From the NCBI GenBank assembly GCA_002455425.1, contig DKKT01000042.1, forward strand, positions 64,213 to 90,914: DNA of 26,702 nt. The letters run 5' to 3'. The stretch is from Chthonomonas sp. UBA6659. Its GTDB lineage: Bacteria > Armatimonadota > Fimbriimonadia > Fimbriimonadales > Fimbriimonadaceae. The position numbers were made by a program, and so were the translations under genes. This document shows positions 1-6,287 of this stretch, piece by piece (position 1 is the stretch's first letter; each line of letters starts with the position of its first letter). The notes beneath the pieces were generated by a model that saw only the letters and a list, made by a program, of their open reading frames with translations, was not told the origin of the DNA and did no database searches.

Positions 1-114
1 GGCATGATGATGCTGCCGCCGACGGTCGTCTCGCTGCCGGCGAAGCTCCTCGTTTTCATCCTCGCCGACGGTTGGTCGGTGCTGGTCGGCGCGATTCTAA
101 GCGGGTTCCGCTGA
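1..114 (+). CDS. fliP: FliP, flagellar export gate protein (C-terminal end only)
   Basis: Only the last 37 codons are in the window; the gene begins to the left. The visible tail reads GMMMLPPTVVSLPAKLLVF and then a hydrophobic stretch ending SGFR. This matches the C-terminal membrane segment of FliP, where a G-MM-LPP..-SLP-K pattern is typical. FliP forms the core of the flagellar type III export gate in the inner membrane with FliQ and FliR. Its stop overlaps the next start by one base (TGATG), so translational coupling with fliQ is likely. The identification rests on the short tail plus the fliQ-fliR-flhB order that follows. Confidence 0.85.
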   Translation, partial: GMMMLPPTVVSLPAKLLVFILADGWSVLVGAILSGFR

Positions 115-386
115 TGGAACAGAATGTCGCTCTCGAAATCGCGCGCCAAGGCATGATGACGGGGTTCATGGTCTGCCTTCCGATTCTGGCGGTGGCGCTC
201 TTCGTTGGCCTTTTGGTGAGTGTGTTTCAGGCCGTGACTCAGGTTCAGGAGATGACGCTCACCTATGTCCCCAAGCTGATCGGGGTCGGGCTTGTCGTCG
301 TCTTCTTCGGTGGGTGGATGCTTACGACGCTGGTCTCCTTCACCCGGCTCTGCTTCGACTACGCGGCGCGCGTTATGGGCGGATGA
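114..386 (+). CDS. fliQ: FliQ, flagellar export gate protein
   Basis: A 90-residue protein with two hydrophobic helices (about residues 17-38 and 50-75). Between them is the family-typical pattern FQAVTQVQEMTLTYVPKL. The size matches FliQ (about 89 aa). The start at 114 (MEQNVALEIARQG) is preferred over an upstream in-frame GTG at 72, because it gives the normal FliQ N-terminus and a one-base overlap with the fliP stop. FliQ assembles with FliP and FliR into the export gate through which flagellar rod, hook and filament subunits leave the cytoplasm. It lies inside a tight flagellar operon. Confidence 0.95.
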   Translation: MEQNVALEIARQGMMTGFMVCLPILAVALFVGLLVSVFQAVTQVQEMTLTYVPKLIGVGLVVVFFGGWMLTTLVSFTRLCFDYAARVMGG

Positions 387-1147
387 GACTCGATACCCCG
401 CTCCTGTTCACGTTTGCGCTGGTCTTCGTACGCTGTTCCGCGATGCTACTCGCCTCTCCGGTGTTCGGTGGCAACACTCCCGTGACGATACGCGTCGGCT
501 TCGCAACCGTCGTGTCTGCAGCGCTCACCCCCGTCATGCTTCCGCACGTGGGCACCGTACCGACCCAATTGTATGATCTTGGTGCAGCGGTAGTGTACGA
601 GGCACTCATCGGCATTCTCATCGGCGCCACGCTTCATGCCCTGATCCTGGCCGCACAGATGGCCGGCGCGTTTCTCGACATCCAAGTCGGTCTTTCGTCG
701 ATCCAGATTCTGAATCCCCAAACCGGGACCCCCGTCTCACTGTTCGCTCAGTTCAAGTACTTGCTGGCGATCGTCCTTCTCCTTCTGGTGAATGGACATC
801 ATGCGATGTTCCAGGCGTTCGTCCAGAGCTACCAGATGAGTCCTGGACTCGGCATGACCTCCCTGCCGGGGGTGAAGGACGACCTGGTCGCCTTCGTCGG
901 TCAGCTGAGTCTCTTGTCGCTCCAGATCGCGGCACCCGTCGCGGCCGTCTGCGTGGTCGTCGATGCCGCAGCCGGCATCGTGAACAAGTCGGTGCCGCAG
1001 ATGCAGGCGTTTCTCGTTACTTTGCCCGCGAAGATCCTCCTCGGCATCCTTGCGCTATCGCTCGGCCTTCCGCTCCTGGTCGTCGCGATCCAGAACGGAG
1101 TCGACCATACGTTCGAAGCGCTGATGCGAATGCTCGCGGGGAGGTAA
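383..1147 (+). CDS. fliR: FliR, flagellar export gate protein
   Basis: A 254-residue polytopic membrane protein with about six hydrophobic segments. It carries FliR hallmarks: an early R-x-x-A(M/L)-LL-SPVFG segment, the QMAGAFLDIQVGLSSIQILNP region around residues 90-110, and the GIVNKSVPQMQAF segment around residues 200-215. The start at 383 overlaps the fliQ stop in an ATGA arrangement, which favours it over the in-frame ATG at 314 inside fliQ. FliR completes the FliPQR gate complex and contacts FlhB, which is encoded next, 3 bp downstream. Confidence 0.95.
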   Translation: MRLDTPLLFTFALVFVRCSAMLLASPVFGGNTPVTIRVGFATVVSAALTPVMLPHVGTVPTQLYDLGAAVVYEALIGILIGATLHALILAAQMAGAFLDIQVGLSSIQILNPQTGTPVSLFAQFKYLLAIVLLLLVNGHHAMFQAFVQSYQMSPGLGMTSLPGVKDDLVAFVGQLSLLSLQIAAPVAAVCVVVDAAAGIVNKSVPQMQAFLVTLPAKILLGILALSLGLPLLVVAIQNGVDHTFEALMRMLAGR

Positions 1148-1150
1148 CCG

Positions 1151-2230
1151 GTGGCTGAGAACGACGGCCAAGAAAGAACCGAAGACGCCACCCCGAGGCG
1201 TCGGGCGGATGCCCGGAAGAAAGGGACCGTCGCCAAGTCCGTCGATCTCACCGGCGCGCTCGTGCTCGGTGCCTTGGTGCTCGTGCTGCCCTGGGCGCTC
1301 ACCCACCTCGGAACCCAAACGATGGGCGCGATACGGCTCGCCCTCGCCTCGCCCCCGGCCGACCTCGGCTCGGCGTCGATGGGGCAGTACACCTGGCGGC
1401 TCCTCTCGCCGGCCTTGCTCGCCCTCGCCGCGATCGCTGGCACTTGTCTCGTCGTCGGGACGGCGGCCAACTTCATGCAGGTCGGGTTTGTGATGAGCGG
1501 CGAGTCCATGAACCCGACGTTCGACAAGATCAACCCGCTCCAAGGCTTCAAGCGGCTGTTCTCCGCGCGGTCGTTCGTCGAGGGTCTGAAGACGATCATC
1601 AAGAGCCTCCTGTTCGGCTACATCGCCTATGACGCCATCGCCTCCCACTGGGGCGATCTGATGGGTCTGGCCTGGCTGACACCGGCGGCGTCGATCGGGG
1701 TGGTCGGGGGGTTGCTCCATACGATCGCGATCCGGATCGCGATCGCATGGCTCGTACTCGCCGGCTTGGACTACTTCTTCCAGCGGAAGCAGGTCGACAA
1801 ACAGCTCAAGATGACCAAAGACGAGCTTCGCCGGGAGATGAAGGAGCAAGAAGGATCGCCAGAGATCAAGATGGCGATGGCCCAACGCAGGCGCAAACTC
1901 ACCAAAGGGCGCCTGCGAGACCGGATTCGCGATGCGGACGTCGTGATCACGAACCCCGAGCACTACGCCGTCGCGATCAAGTACGACCGGAGCGAGATGC
2001 ACGCCCCGATGGTCGTGGCCAAGGGCGTCGACTATCTCGCTCAAAAGATCCGAGAAGAAGCACGAGCCCAGAGGGTCGCAATCGTGCCGAATCCGCCCCT
2101 CGCGCGGGCACTGTACAAGCGCTGCGAGGTTGGCGACTTCGTTCCGCGCGAACTGTTCCAAGCCGTCGCCGAAGTGCTCGCCTACGTGTACCGCACCCTC
2201 AAGGGAATGAAGGCCGGAGCCGGTTCGTAG
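1151..2230 (+). CDS. flhB: FlhB, flagellar export switch protein
   Basis: A 359-residue protein with a GTG start 3 bp after fliR. The N-terminus (DGQERTEDATPRRRADARKKG) is the conserved cytoplasmic start of FlhB. Four membrane segments follow to about residue 210, then a charged linker and the cytoplasmic domain (IKMAMAQRRR, VVITNPEHYAVAIKY, APMVVAKG). FlhB sets export substrate specificity by self-cleavage between Asn and Pro of an NPTH motif. Here the site is N268-P269-E270-H271, so the Thr is replaced by Glu while the scissile N-P bond and His are kept. Whether this variant still self-cleaves cannot be read from sequence. It is the last gene of the flagellar operon in view. Confidence 0.95.
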   Translation: MAENDGQERTEDATPRRRADARKKGTVAKSVDLTGALVLGALVLVLPWALTHLGTQTMGAIRLALASPPADLGSASMGQYTWRLLSPALLALAAIAGTCLVVGTAANFMQVGFVMSGESMNPTFDKINPLQGFKRLFSARSFVEGLKTIIKSLLFGYIAYDAIASHWGDLMGLAWLTPAASIGVVGGLLHTIAIRIAIAWLVLAGLDYFFQRKQVDKQLKMTKDELRREMKEQEGSPEIKMAMAQRRRKLTKGRLRDRIRDADVVITNPEHYAVAIKYDRSEMHAPMVVAKGVDYLAQKIREEARAQRVAIVPNPPLARALYKRCEVGDFVPRELFQAVAEVLAYVYRTLKGMKAGAGS

Positions 2231-2303
2231 ACCCAGGTGAGGGGCGGACTTGGGGAGCGAAGTGCTACCCTACGATTGTTAGGCAAATGCCTTGAGTGGG
2301 ACC

Positions 2304-3197
2304 ATGAACGAATCGACAGCGAAGAAAACGTGGCGTGAGAAGGTCGGCTTGGCCGAAATGCTGAAGGGCGGCGTGATCATGGACGTCGTCGACCCGTCAC
2401 AGGCACGGATAGCCGAGGACGCCGGCGCTGTCGCGGTCATGGCCCTTGAGCGGGTGCCGGCCGATATTCGGCGCGATGGCGGCGTCGCTCGCATGAGCGA
2501 TCCGGAGATGATCCTCGGGATCAAGAGCGCCGTGTCGATTCCGGTCATGGCCAAATGCCGGATCGGCCACTTCGTCGAGGCGGAGATCCTCGAGGCGCTC
2601 GAAGTCGACTTCGTCGATGAGAGTGAAGTGCTAACCCCCGCGGACGAAGAGAACCATGTCGACAAGCACGCATTCACGGTGCCGTTCGTGTGTGGTGCCC
2701 GAAACCTCGGTGAAGCGCTCCGGCGCTGCGCCGAAGGCGCAGCGATGATCCGCACGAAAGGTGAAGCCGGGACCGGGGATGTCGTCGAGGCGGTCCGCCA
2801 CATGCGGACGATCATGAGCCAGATCCGCGCCGTCGCAGCCGCTCGGCCGGACGAGCTGTATGTCATCGCCAAGGAGCTTCAAGCGCCCCTAGAGCTCGTG
2901 CGCGAAGTCCACGAAACCGGCCGGATGCCGGTGCCGAACTTCTCGGCCGGCGGCATCGCCACTCCCGCAGACGCGGCCCTGATGATGAAGCTGGGTGCCG
3001 AGACCGTCTTTGTCGGCTCCGGCATCTTCAAGTCAGGCGATCCGGCCAAGCGGGCTCGGGCAATCGTCGAAGCCGTGCTGTTCTATCGCGATCCGAAGCG
3101 TCTGGCCGAAGTCAGCCGCAACCTCGGCGAGCCGATGGTCGGGATCAACGTCTCGTCGCTGCGCGAAGAGGAACTCCTCGCGAACCGCGGCTGGTAG
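2304..3197 (+). CDS. pdxS: PdxS, pyridoxal 5'-phosphate synthase subunit
   Basis: A 297-residue (beta/alpha)8 barrel of the Snz/PDX1 family. It makes PLP from ribose 5-phosphate, glyceraldehyde 3-phosphate and ammonia supplied by the glutaminase PdxT. Family catalytic residues are visible: D27 in GGVIMDVV, K84 in PVMAKCRIGH and K152 in IRTKGEAGTG, followed by the phosphate-binding FSAGGIATPADAALMM region. The ATG at 2304 gives the usual length; an in-frame TTG at 2292 would add four residues. A weak promoter-like pair (TTGGGG at 2250, TACGAT at 2271, spacer 15) lies upstream. No pdxT is in the window. A perfect 20-bp hairpin follows directly. Confidence 0.96.
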   Translation: MNESTAKKTWREKVGLAEMLKGGVIMDVVDPSQARIAEDAGAVAVMALERVPADIRRDGGVARMSDPEMILGIKSAVSIPVMAKCRIGHFVEAEILEALEVDFVDESEVLTPADEENHVDKHAFTVPFVCGARNLGEALRRCAEGAAMIRTKGEAGTGDVVEAVRHMRTIMSQIRAVAAARPDELYVIAKELQAPLELVREVHETGRMPVPNFSAGGIATPADAALMMKLGAETVFVGSGIFKSGDPAKRARAIVEAVLFYRDPKRLAEVSRNLGEPMVGINVSSLREEELLANRGW

Positions 3198-3201
3198 GTC
3201 G

Positions 3202-3251
3202 AAACGCACTCCGGGCTCGGATCGTCAGCGTTCCGAGCCCGGAGTGCGTTT
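3202..3251. terminator. Bidirectional intrinsic terminator between pdxS and the lexA unit
   Basis: A perfect 20-bp inverted repeat (3202-3221 with 3232-3251) with a 10-nt loop. The arms begin AAACGCACTCC and end GGAGTGCGTTT, so each strand has an A-run before and a T-run after the stem. It sits exactly between the pdxS stop and the stop of the convergent SLH mini-gene. The last two bases overlap the TAA of that mini-gene. Confidence 0.85.
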
Positions 3252-3423
3252 ACTTGTCCTTCTTGGCCGGCTTGCGCGGAGGGTCGGTCGGGTAGCCGAC
3301 GAGAATGCCCTCTCGCCGCAGGTTCTCGACCGCGGAGGCGGCCCAGTGGTCCTTCGGCACGTCCTTGAACGGCCCCGGCTGAACGAAGTGCATCGAGAGG
3401 GCCGCGCAAACAAGGGTCCACAT
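3250..3423 (-). CDS. 57-residue exported mini-protein with a single SLH-like motif
   Basis: A short reading frame from ATG at 3423 to TAA at 3252-3250. It begins MWTLVCAALSMHFVQPG, a short hydrophobic stretch that could be an export signal. It continues FKDVPKDHWAASAVENLRR, then EGILVGYP, and ends in a basic tail (PPRKPAKKDK). The middle matches the S-layer homology consensus (F-D-P--HWA--A---L---GI--GY). It covers about one SLH helix pair rather than the usual three repeats. It starts 20 bp after the lexA stop on the same strand, with GGAG just upstream of the ATG, so it is probably co-transcribed with lexA. SLH modules bind pyruvylated secondary cell-wall polymers or outer-membrane-linked peptidoglycan. 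Function here is unknown. Confidence 0.7.
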   Translation of the reverse strand: MWTLVCAALSMHFVQPGPFKDVPKDHWAASAVENLRREGILVGYPTDPPRKPAKKDK

Positions 3424-3443
3424 GGCTCCGACCTTACCCGACC

Positions 3444-4073
3444 TTAGAACGCCATCCCCTCGTAGTCCCGGATCAATCCGACGATCCGCCCGATGATCCG
3501 GGCGTCTTCTTGCTCGATGATGATCGGGTTATAGGCGGGATTACTGGGAACGAGCTTCACGCGTCCGGTGTCGAAGTGGATCCGCTTGACCGTAGCCTCC
3601 TCTCCGAGGAGGACCGCGACGAGATCACCGTGATTGGCCACCTGTTGGGGCTTGACGACGACGAGATCGCGAGGGAGAATGCCTTCACCGCTCATCGAGT
3701 CTCCACGAACGCGGAGGAGGAAGGCTCCTTCGATGTTCCGAACCATTTCGCTCGGAACGGGAATCAGGTCCTCGACCTGCTCTTGCGCCAAGATCGGGAC
3801 GCCGGCGGCGATCTGCCCGAGAAGGGGCAGCATGACGACACGCCGCGAAGGCTGGTAGGCGGGGTGCGTGATCCGGATGGAGCGCGGCGTGTTCGCTCGG
3901 GCGATGAACCCCTTGCGCTCGAGAGCGTCGAGGTGAACGGTGACCCCGCGCAGAGACCCGATGTGGAACTGCTTGCCGATTTCTCGAATCGATGGTGGAA
4001 AGCCCTCCTTCTGAATGTAGTCGAGCAGGAACTGGAGGATAGATTCTTGTCGCTTCGTCAGACCCTTCGCCAT
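3444..4073 (-). CDS. lexA: LexA, SOS-response repressor
   Basis: A 209-residue repressor and self-protease. The N-terminal winged helix (LTKRQESILQFLLDYI, then PPSIREIGKQF) binds DNA. The C-terminal S24 peptidase domain carries the A90-G91 cleavage site in GQIAAGVP, nucleophile S126 in GDSMSGEGI and the general-base K163 in EATVKRIH. All are at canonical spacing, so RecA-stimulated self-cleavage is expected. The start at 4073 has a GAGGTGA ribosome site 4 nt upstream. A TATACT -10 on this strand (4115-4110) lies inside an imperfect palindrome that may be the auto-operator. It is transcribed towards the SLH mini-gene. Confidence 0.97.
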   Translation of the reverse strand: MAKGLTKRQESILQFLLDYIQKEGFPPSIREIGKQFHIGSLRGVTVHLDALERKGFIARANTPRSIRITHPAYQPSRRVVMLPLLGQIAAGVPILAQEQVEDLIPVPSEMVRNIEGAFLLRVRGDSMSGEGILPRDLVVVKPQQVANHGDLVAVLLGEEATVKRIHFDTGRVKLVPSNPAYNPIIIEQEDARIIGRIVGLIRDYEGMAF

Positions 4074-4096
4074 CGTTCACCTCGGTGCATGTGTCA

Positions 4097-4116
4097 GTAG
4101 ACTAGTTTCAGTATAC
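4097..4116. promoter_or_regulatory. Candidate LexA operator over the lexA -10 box
   Basis: An imperfect 7-6-7 palindrome, GTAGACT-AGTTTC-AGTATAC (6 of 7 arm positions pair). The right arm contains the minus-strand TATACT -10 hexamer of lexA. LexA usually represses its own gene from such a position, but LexA boxes differ between phyla. The assignment is by position only. Confidence 0.4.
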
Positions 4117-4177
4117 ACGAGACGCAGCACGTCTACGTATCGGTGCATGCGGGAACACTCGACAGGGTCGGAGCGGT

Positions 4178-4183
4178 TATACT
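4178..4183 (+). promoter_or_regulatory. -10 box (TATACT) for the SurA-like gene
   Basis: TATACT lies 42 bp before the GTG start at 4225. No convincing -35 is present at 17 bp; the nearest TTGACA-like hexamer (TCGACA at 4159) is too close. Confidence 0.4.
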
Positions 4184-4224
4184 AGTCGAATCCCCGCTTT
4201 CGCGTGTATTTCGGAGACCTGTAC

Positions 4225-6003
4225 GTGTCAATCAGCCAAGTTCGGAATTTGATGGAGAAGAGCGGTTGCGTCACCGTGCTCCTCATCGGCCTCGCCGTCG
4301 TGTTCATCGGCGGCCTGTGGATGGGTCAAGGCGGCCAGCAACAGCCTGAGAATCGGGCTGCCGAACAGTTGGTCTTCACGGTCGGCCCCAACAAGGTCGA
4401 CCTGCTGACCTACGGACGAGCTTTCGACGCCTACAACACTCAGGCGATGCAACAGATGGGTTCGCTCGAGCCGCTGATGGAGTTTCAGAACTACGCTCAG
4501 GCCGTGCGCGAGACGATCGATGACGCAACCCGCCTTGAGCTCGCCAAGCAGTACGGGGTCGACACCACCGATGAAGGCCTCATGAAACTGGCTGCCGCCG
4601 ACCTGGAAGACGGGATCAAGCGGGTTCGAGAGCAGTTCATCAAGGACGGCAAACTCAAGAAGGGTGCGACGGACGCCGAGTTCGCCGAGGTCTTCAAGAA
4701 AGAGGCCCAGCGAACCCTGGATGAGGCACGCGAACAGACACTCAATCCGCTAAGAGATGCCCTGGCCGACCCGACGCGGCGCGCGGCCGCCCTGGGGACC
4801 ATCATCGAACCGGCCCTGCGCAAGAAGCTTGCGGCTGACGTGAAGATCACCGACGCGGAACTTGAGAAGGACCACACCAACTATGTGCTCAAGAAGCTGG
4901 TCCTGCCTCGGACCGACGATGCCGCCAAGGACAAAGACGTCGCCCAGAAGGTCGAGGCCGAGCTCAAGGCCGGTGCCAGCATCGAATCACTGATGGAGAA
5001 GTACATGACCGTACCGGCGCCGAAGGGCCAGAAGACGTCCGACGCGACCGAGACGATGCCGCTGAGCTTGATCGAGAACACGCCGACCTACGCGGCGCTC
5101 AAAGACCTCAAAGTGGGAGCGAACACGGGGCTCGTCGAAATGCCGTTCGGGTTCGCCGTCTACAAGCTGATTCGGATCGACAAGAAGCTACCCAAGGACT
5201 TTGATCAGCAGAAGGAACAACAGCGCGAGCAGCAGGCTCAGATGAAGGCGAGCGAAGAGCTCGAAAAGAAGAAGAAGGAACTCCGCGAGAAGCTCGGAAT
5301 CACCTGGAAGAGCCCGGCACTCAAGGTCCTTTTCGAATACAGCGACGCGCTTCAGAACGGGAAGTTCAGTCCCCAGAACTTCCAGAAGCTCGAGGCGGAC
5401 CTGAAGCCCTTCCTGGAGGCGGCCGTGGCCGCCGAAACCGATCCGCTCCTGCGGGATGCGGCGATCCTGACCCAGTTCGCCATCTCGAGTCAGCTTTACA
5501 ATAACGCCAATCTCCAGAAGAAGAAGGAGATGCAGCCGGCTCGCGTCGAGGTTCTCAACAAGGTTCTTCAGGCCCGCGATACGGTTCAAACGCGTCTCGA
5601 CCTGGCCAAGATCCTGATCGAGCTCAAGGACATCGCCGCCCTCGAGCAGGTCCTGGCCGCGGCCCAAATGAACACGACCTTCGAGCCGCAGGCCGCTTCG
5701 CGCAACACCGAGATCGCGACCATGATCGTTCAGCTCAAGAACGCCAAGATCGGAACCGACGACGACTACAAGAAGATCCAGGCGGAGCTCGATCGCTGGA
5801 ACACGGAGAATCAGGTCAAGATTCGCGCCGAGATGGAGATGGAGGCCGAGCGCAAGAAGGCCGAAGACGAACTCAAAAAGGAAGCTGAGAAGAGCAAGCT
5901 TAAGCCGGTCGAGCGCAGCGAGTTGCCGAAGGGCGGGGCACCCAAGGCGGACGCGAAGTCGGCGCCCAAGACGGAGCCCCAGACGGAGCCGAAGTCGAAG
6001 TAG
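4225..6003 (+). CDS. Membrane-anchored SurA/PpiC-like (parvulin-type) folding protein
   Basis: A 592-residue protein with one N-terminal membrane anchor (about residues 14-33). The rest is highly charged, helical and probably extracytoplasmic. The region to about residue 200 resembles the SurA/PpiD chaperone domain. Residues about 205-318 have a parvulin-like outline (KKLVLPRTD, then KVEAELKAGASIESLMEKY, ending LVEMPFGFAVYKLIRI), but the usual HIL start and other isomerase residues are blurred, so catalysis is doubtful. A glutamine/lysine-rich coiled coil (about 320-357), a helical C-terminal half and a Lys/Pro tail follow. The GTG at 4225 has GGAG 8 nt upstream; an in-frame GTG at 4204 is the alternative. 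An inverted repeat follows the stop. Confidence 0.7.
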   Translation: MSISQVRNLMEKSGCVTVLLIGLAVVFIGGLWMGQGGQQQPENRAAEQLVFTVGPNKVDLLTYGRAFDAYNTQAMQQMGSLEPLMEFQNYAQAVRETIDDATRLELAKQYGVDTTDEGLMKLAAADLEDGIKRVREQFIKDGKLKKGATDAEFAEVFKKEAQRTLDEAREQTLNPLRDALADPTRRAAALGTIIEPALRKKLAADVKITDAELEKDHTNYVLKKLVLPRTDDAAKDKDVAQKVEAELKAGASIESLMEKYMTVPAPKGQKTSDATETMPLSLIENTPTYAALKDLKVGANTGLVEMPFGFAVYKLIRIDKKLPKDFDQQKEQQREQQAQMKASEELEKKKKELREKLGITWKSPALKVLFEYSDALQNGKFSPQNFQKLEADLKPFLEAAVAAETDPLLRDAAILTQFAISSQLYNNANLQKKKEMQPARVEVLNKVLQARDTVQTRLDLAKILIELKDIAALEQVLAAAQMNTTFEPQAASRNTEIATMIVQLKNAKIGTDDDYKKIQAELDRWNTENQVKIRAEMEMEAERKKAEDELKKEAEKSKLKPVERSELPKGGAPKADAKSAPKTEPQTEPKSK

Positions 6004-6010
6004 ACCCCTG

Positions 6011-6042
6011 GGGTCCGGTGAGACCGTGGTCTCACCGGACCC
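6011..6042. terminator. Hairpin after the SurA-like gene
   Basis: A perfect 15-bp inverted repeat with a 2-nt centre (GGGTCCGGTGAGACC, then GT, then its complement), 7 bp after the stop codon. There is no T-run after it, so it may be a weak or factor-assisted terminator or an mRNA 3' end. Confidence 0.55.
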
Positions 6043-6064
6043 TGGAGCCTGCCCGGTCTCCCGG

Positions 6065-6070
6065 TATACT
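6065..6070 (+). promoter_or_regulatory. -10 box of the tRNA-Gln gene
   Basis: TATACT lies 9 nt upstream of the mature tRNA 5' end, at the distance expected for a short tRNA leader. The -35 is not recognisable. Confidence 0.5.
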
Positions 6071-6079
6071 CCGAAGCGT

Positions 6080-6153
6080 TGCCGGATCGTCTAATGGCAG
6101 GACAGCGGTTTTTGGTGCCGCACGTTTAGGTTCGAATCCTAATCCGGCAGCCA
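6080..6153 (+). tRNA. tRNA-Gln(TTG)
   Basis: A complete cloverleaf. The acceptor stem is TGCCGGA with TCCGGCA. The D arm is GTC/GAC around TAATGGCAG. The anticodon stem is GCGGT with GCCGC (one U-G pair), closing the loop TTTTGGT, which gives anticodon TTG. The T arm is TTAGG-TTCGAAT-CCTAA. The discriminator is G, and CCA is encoded in the DNA. It stands alone between the SurA-like gene and the LamG/dockerin gene. Confidence 0.95.
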
Positions 6154-6185
6154 TTCCCCCAACGGTCGGCGTGCATTATCGATTC

Positions 6186-6281
6186 GTAAACGTTCCGTTA
6201 GCCATCCCTTAAGCCGCCGAAGGCGGCGGTAGCTTCCCGGATGCGGCACCCACCTGCCGCATAAGACCCGAATTCGGGAGG
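6186..6281 (+). promoter_or_regulatory. Structured leader that can sequester the ribosome site of the 6288 gene
   Basis: Several nested pairings sit between the tRNA and the TTG start at 6288. There is a GCCGCC-GAA-GGCGGC hairpin (6213-6227) and an 8-bp hairpin ATGCGGCA-CCCACC-TGCCGCAT (6241-6262). A 7-bp stem (6233-6239 with 6275-6281) contains the GGGAGG ribosome site in its 3' arm. The palindrome CCCGAATTCGGG (6267-6278) competes with that stem. Mutually exclusive pairings around a ribosome site suggest translational control. No known riboswitch class was recognised. Just upstream, GTAA, GTTA and TTAA motifs recur at 11-bp steps (6186, 6197, 6208-6209). Confidence 0.4.
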
Positions 6282-6287
6282 CGAATT

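Noticed and set aside
1055..2161. 368-codon minus-strand frame
   Set aside because: Antisense to flhB with low-complexity composition and no recognisable motif.
3202..3251. 20-bp perfect inverted repeat as a mobile-element end or attachment site
   Set aside because: It sits between two convergent gene ends with A/T tracts on both sides, which is fully explained by a bidirectional terminator.
6186..6281. Cyclic-di-GMP-I, glycine, cobalamin or SAM riboswitch upstream of the LamG gene
   Set aside because: The conserved core sequences of these classes were looked for by eye and not found. Only generic competing hairpins are visible.
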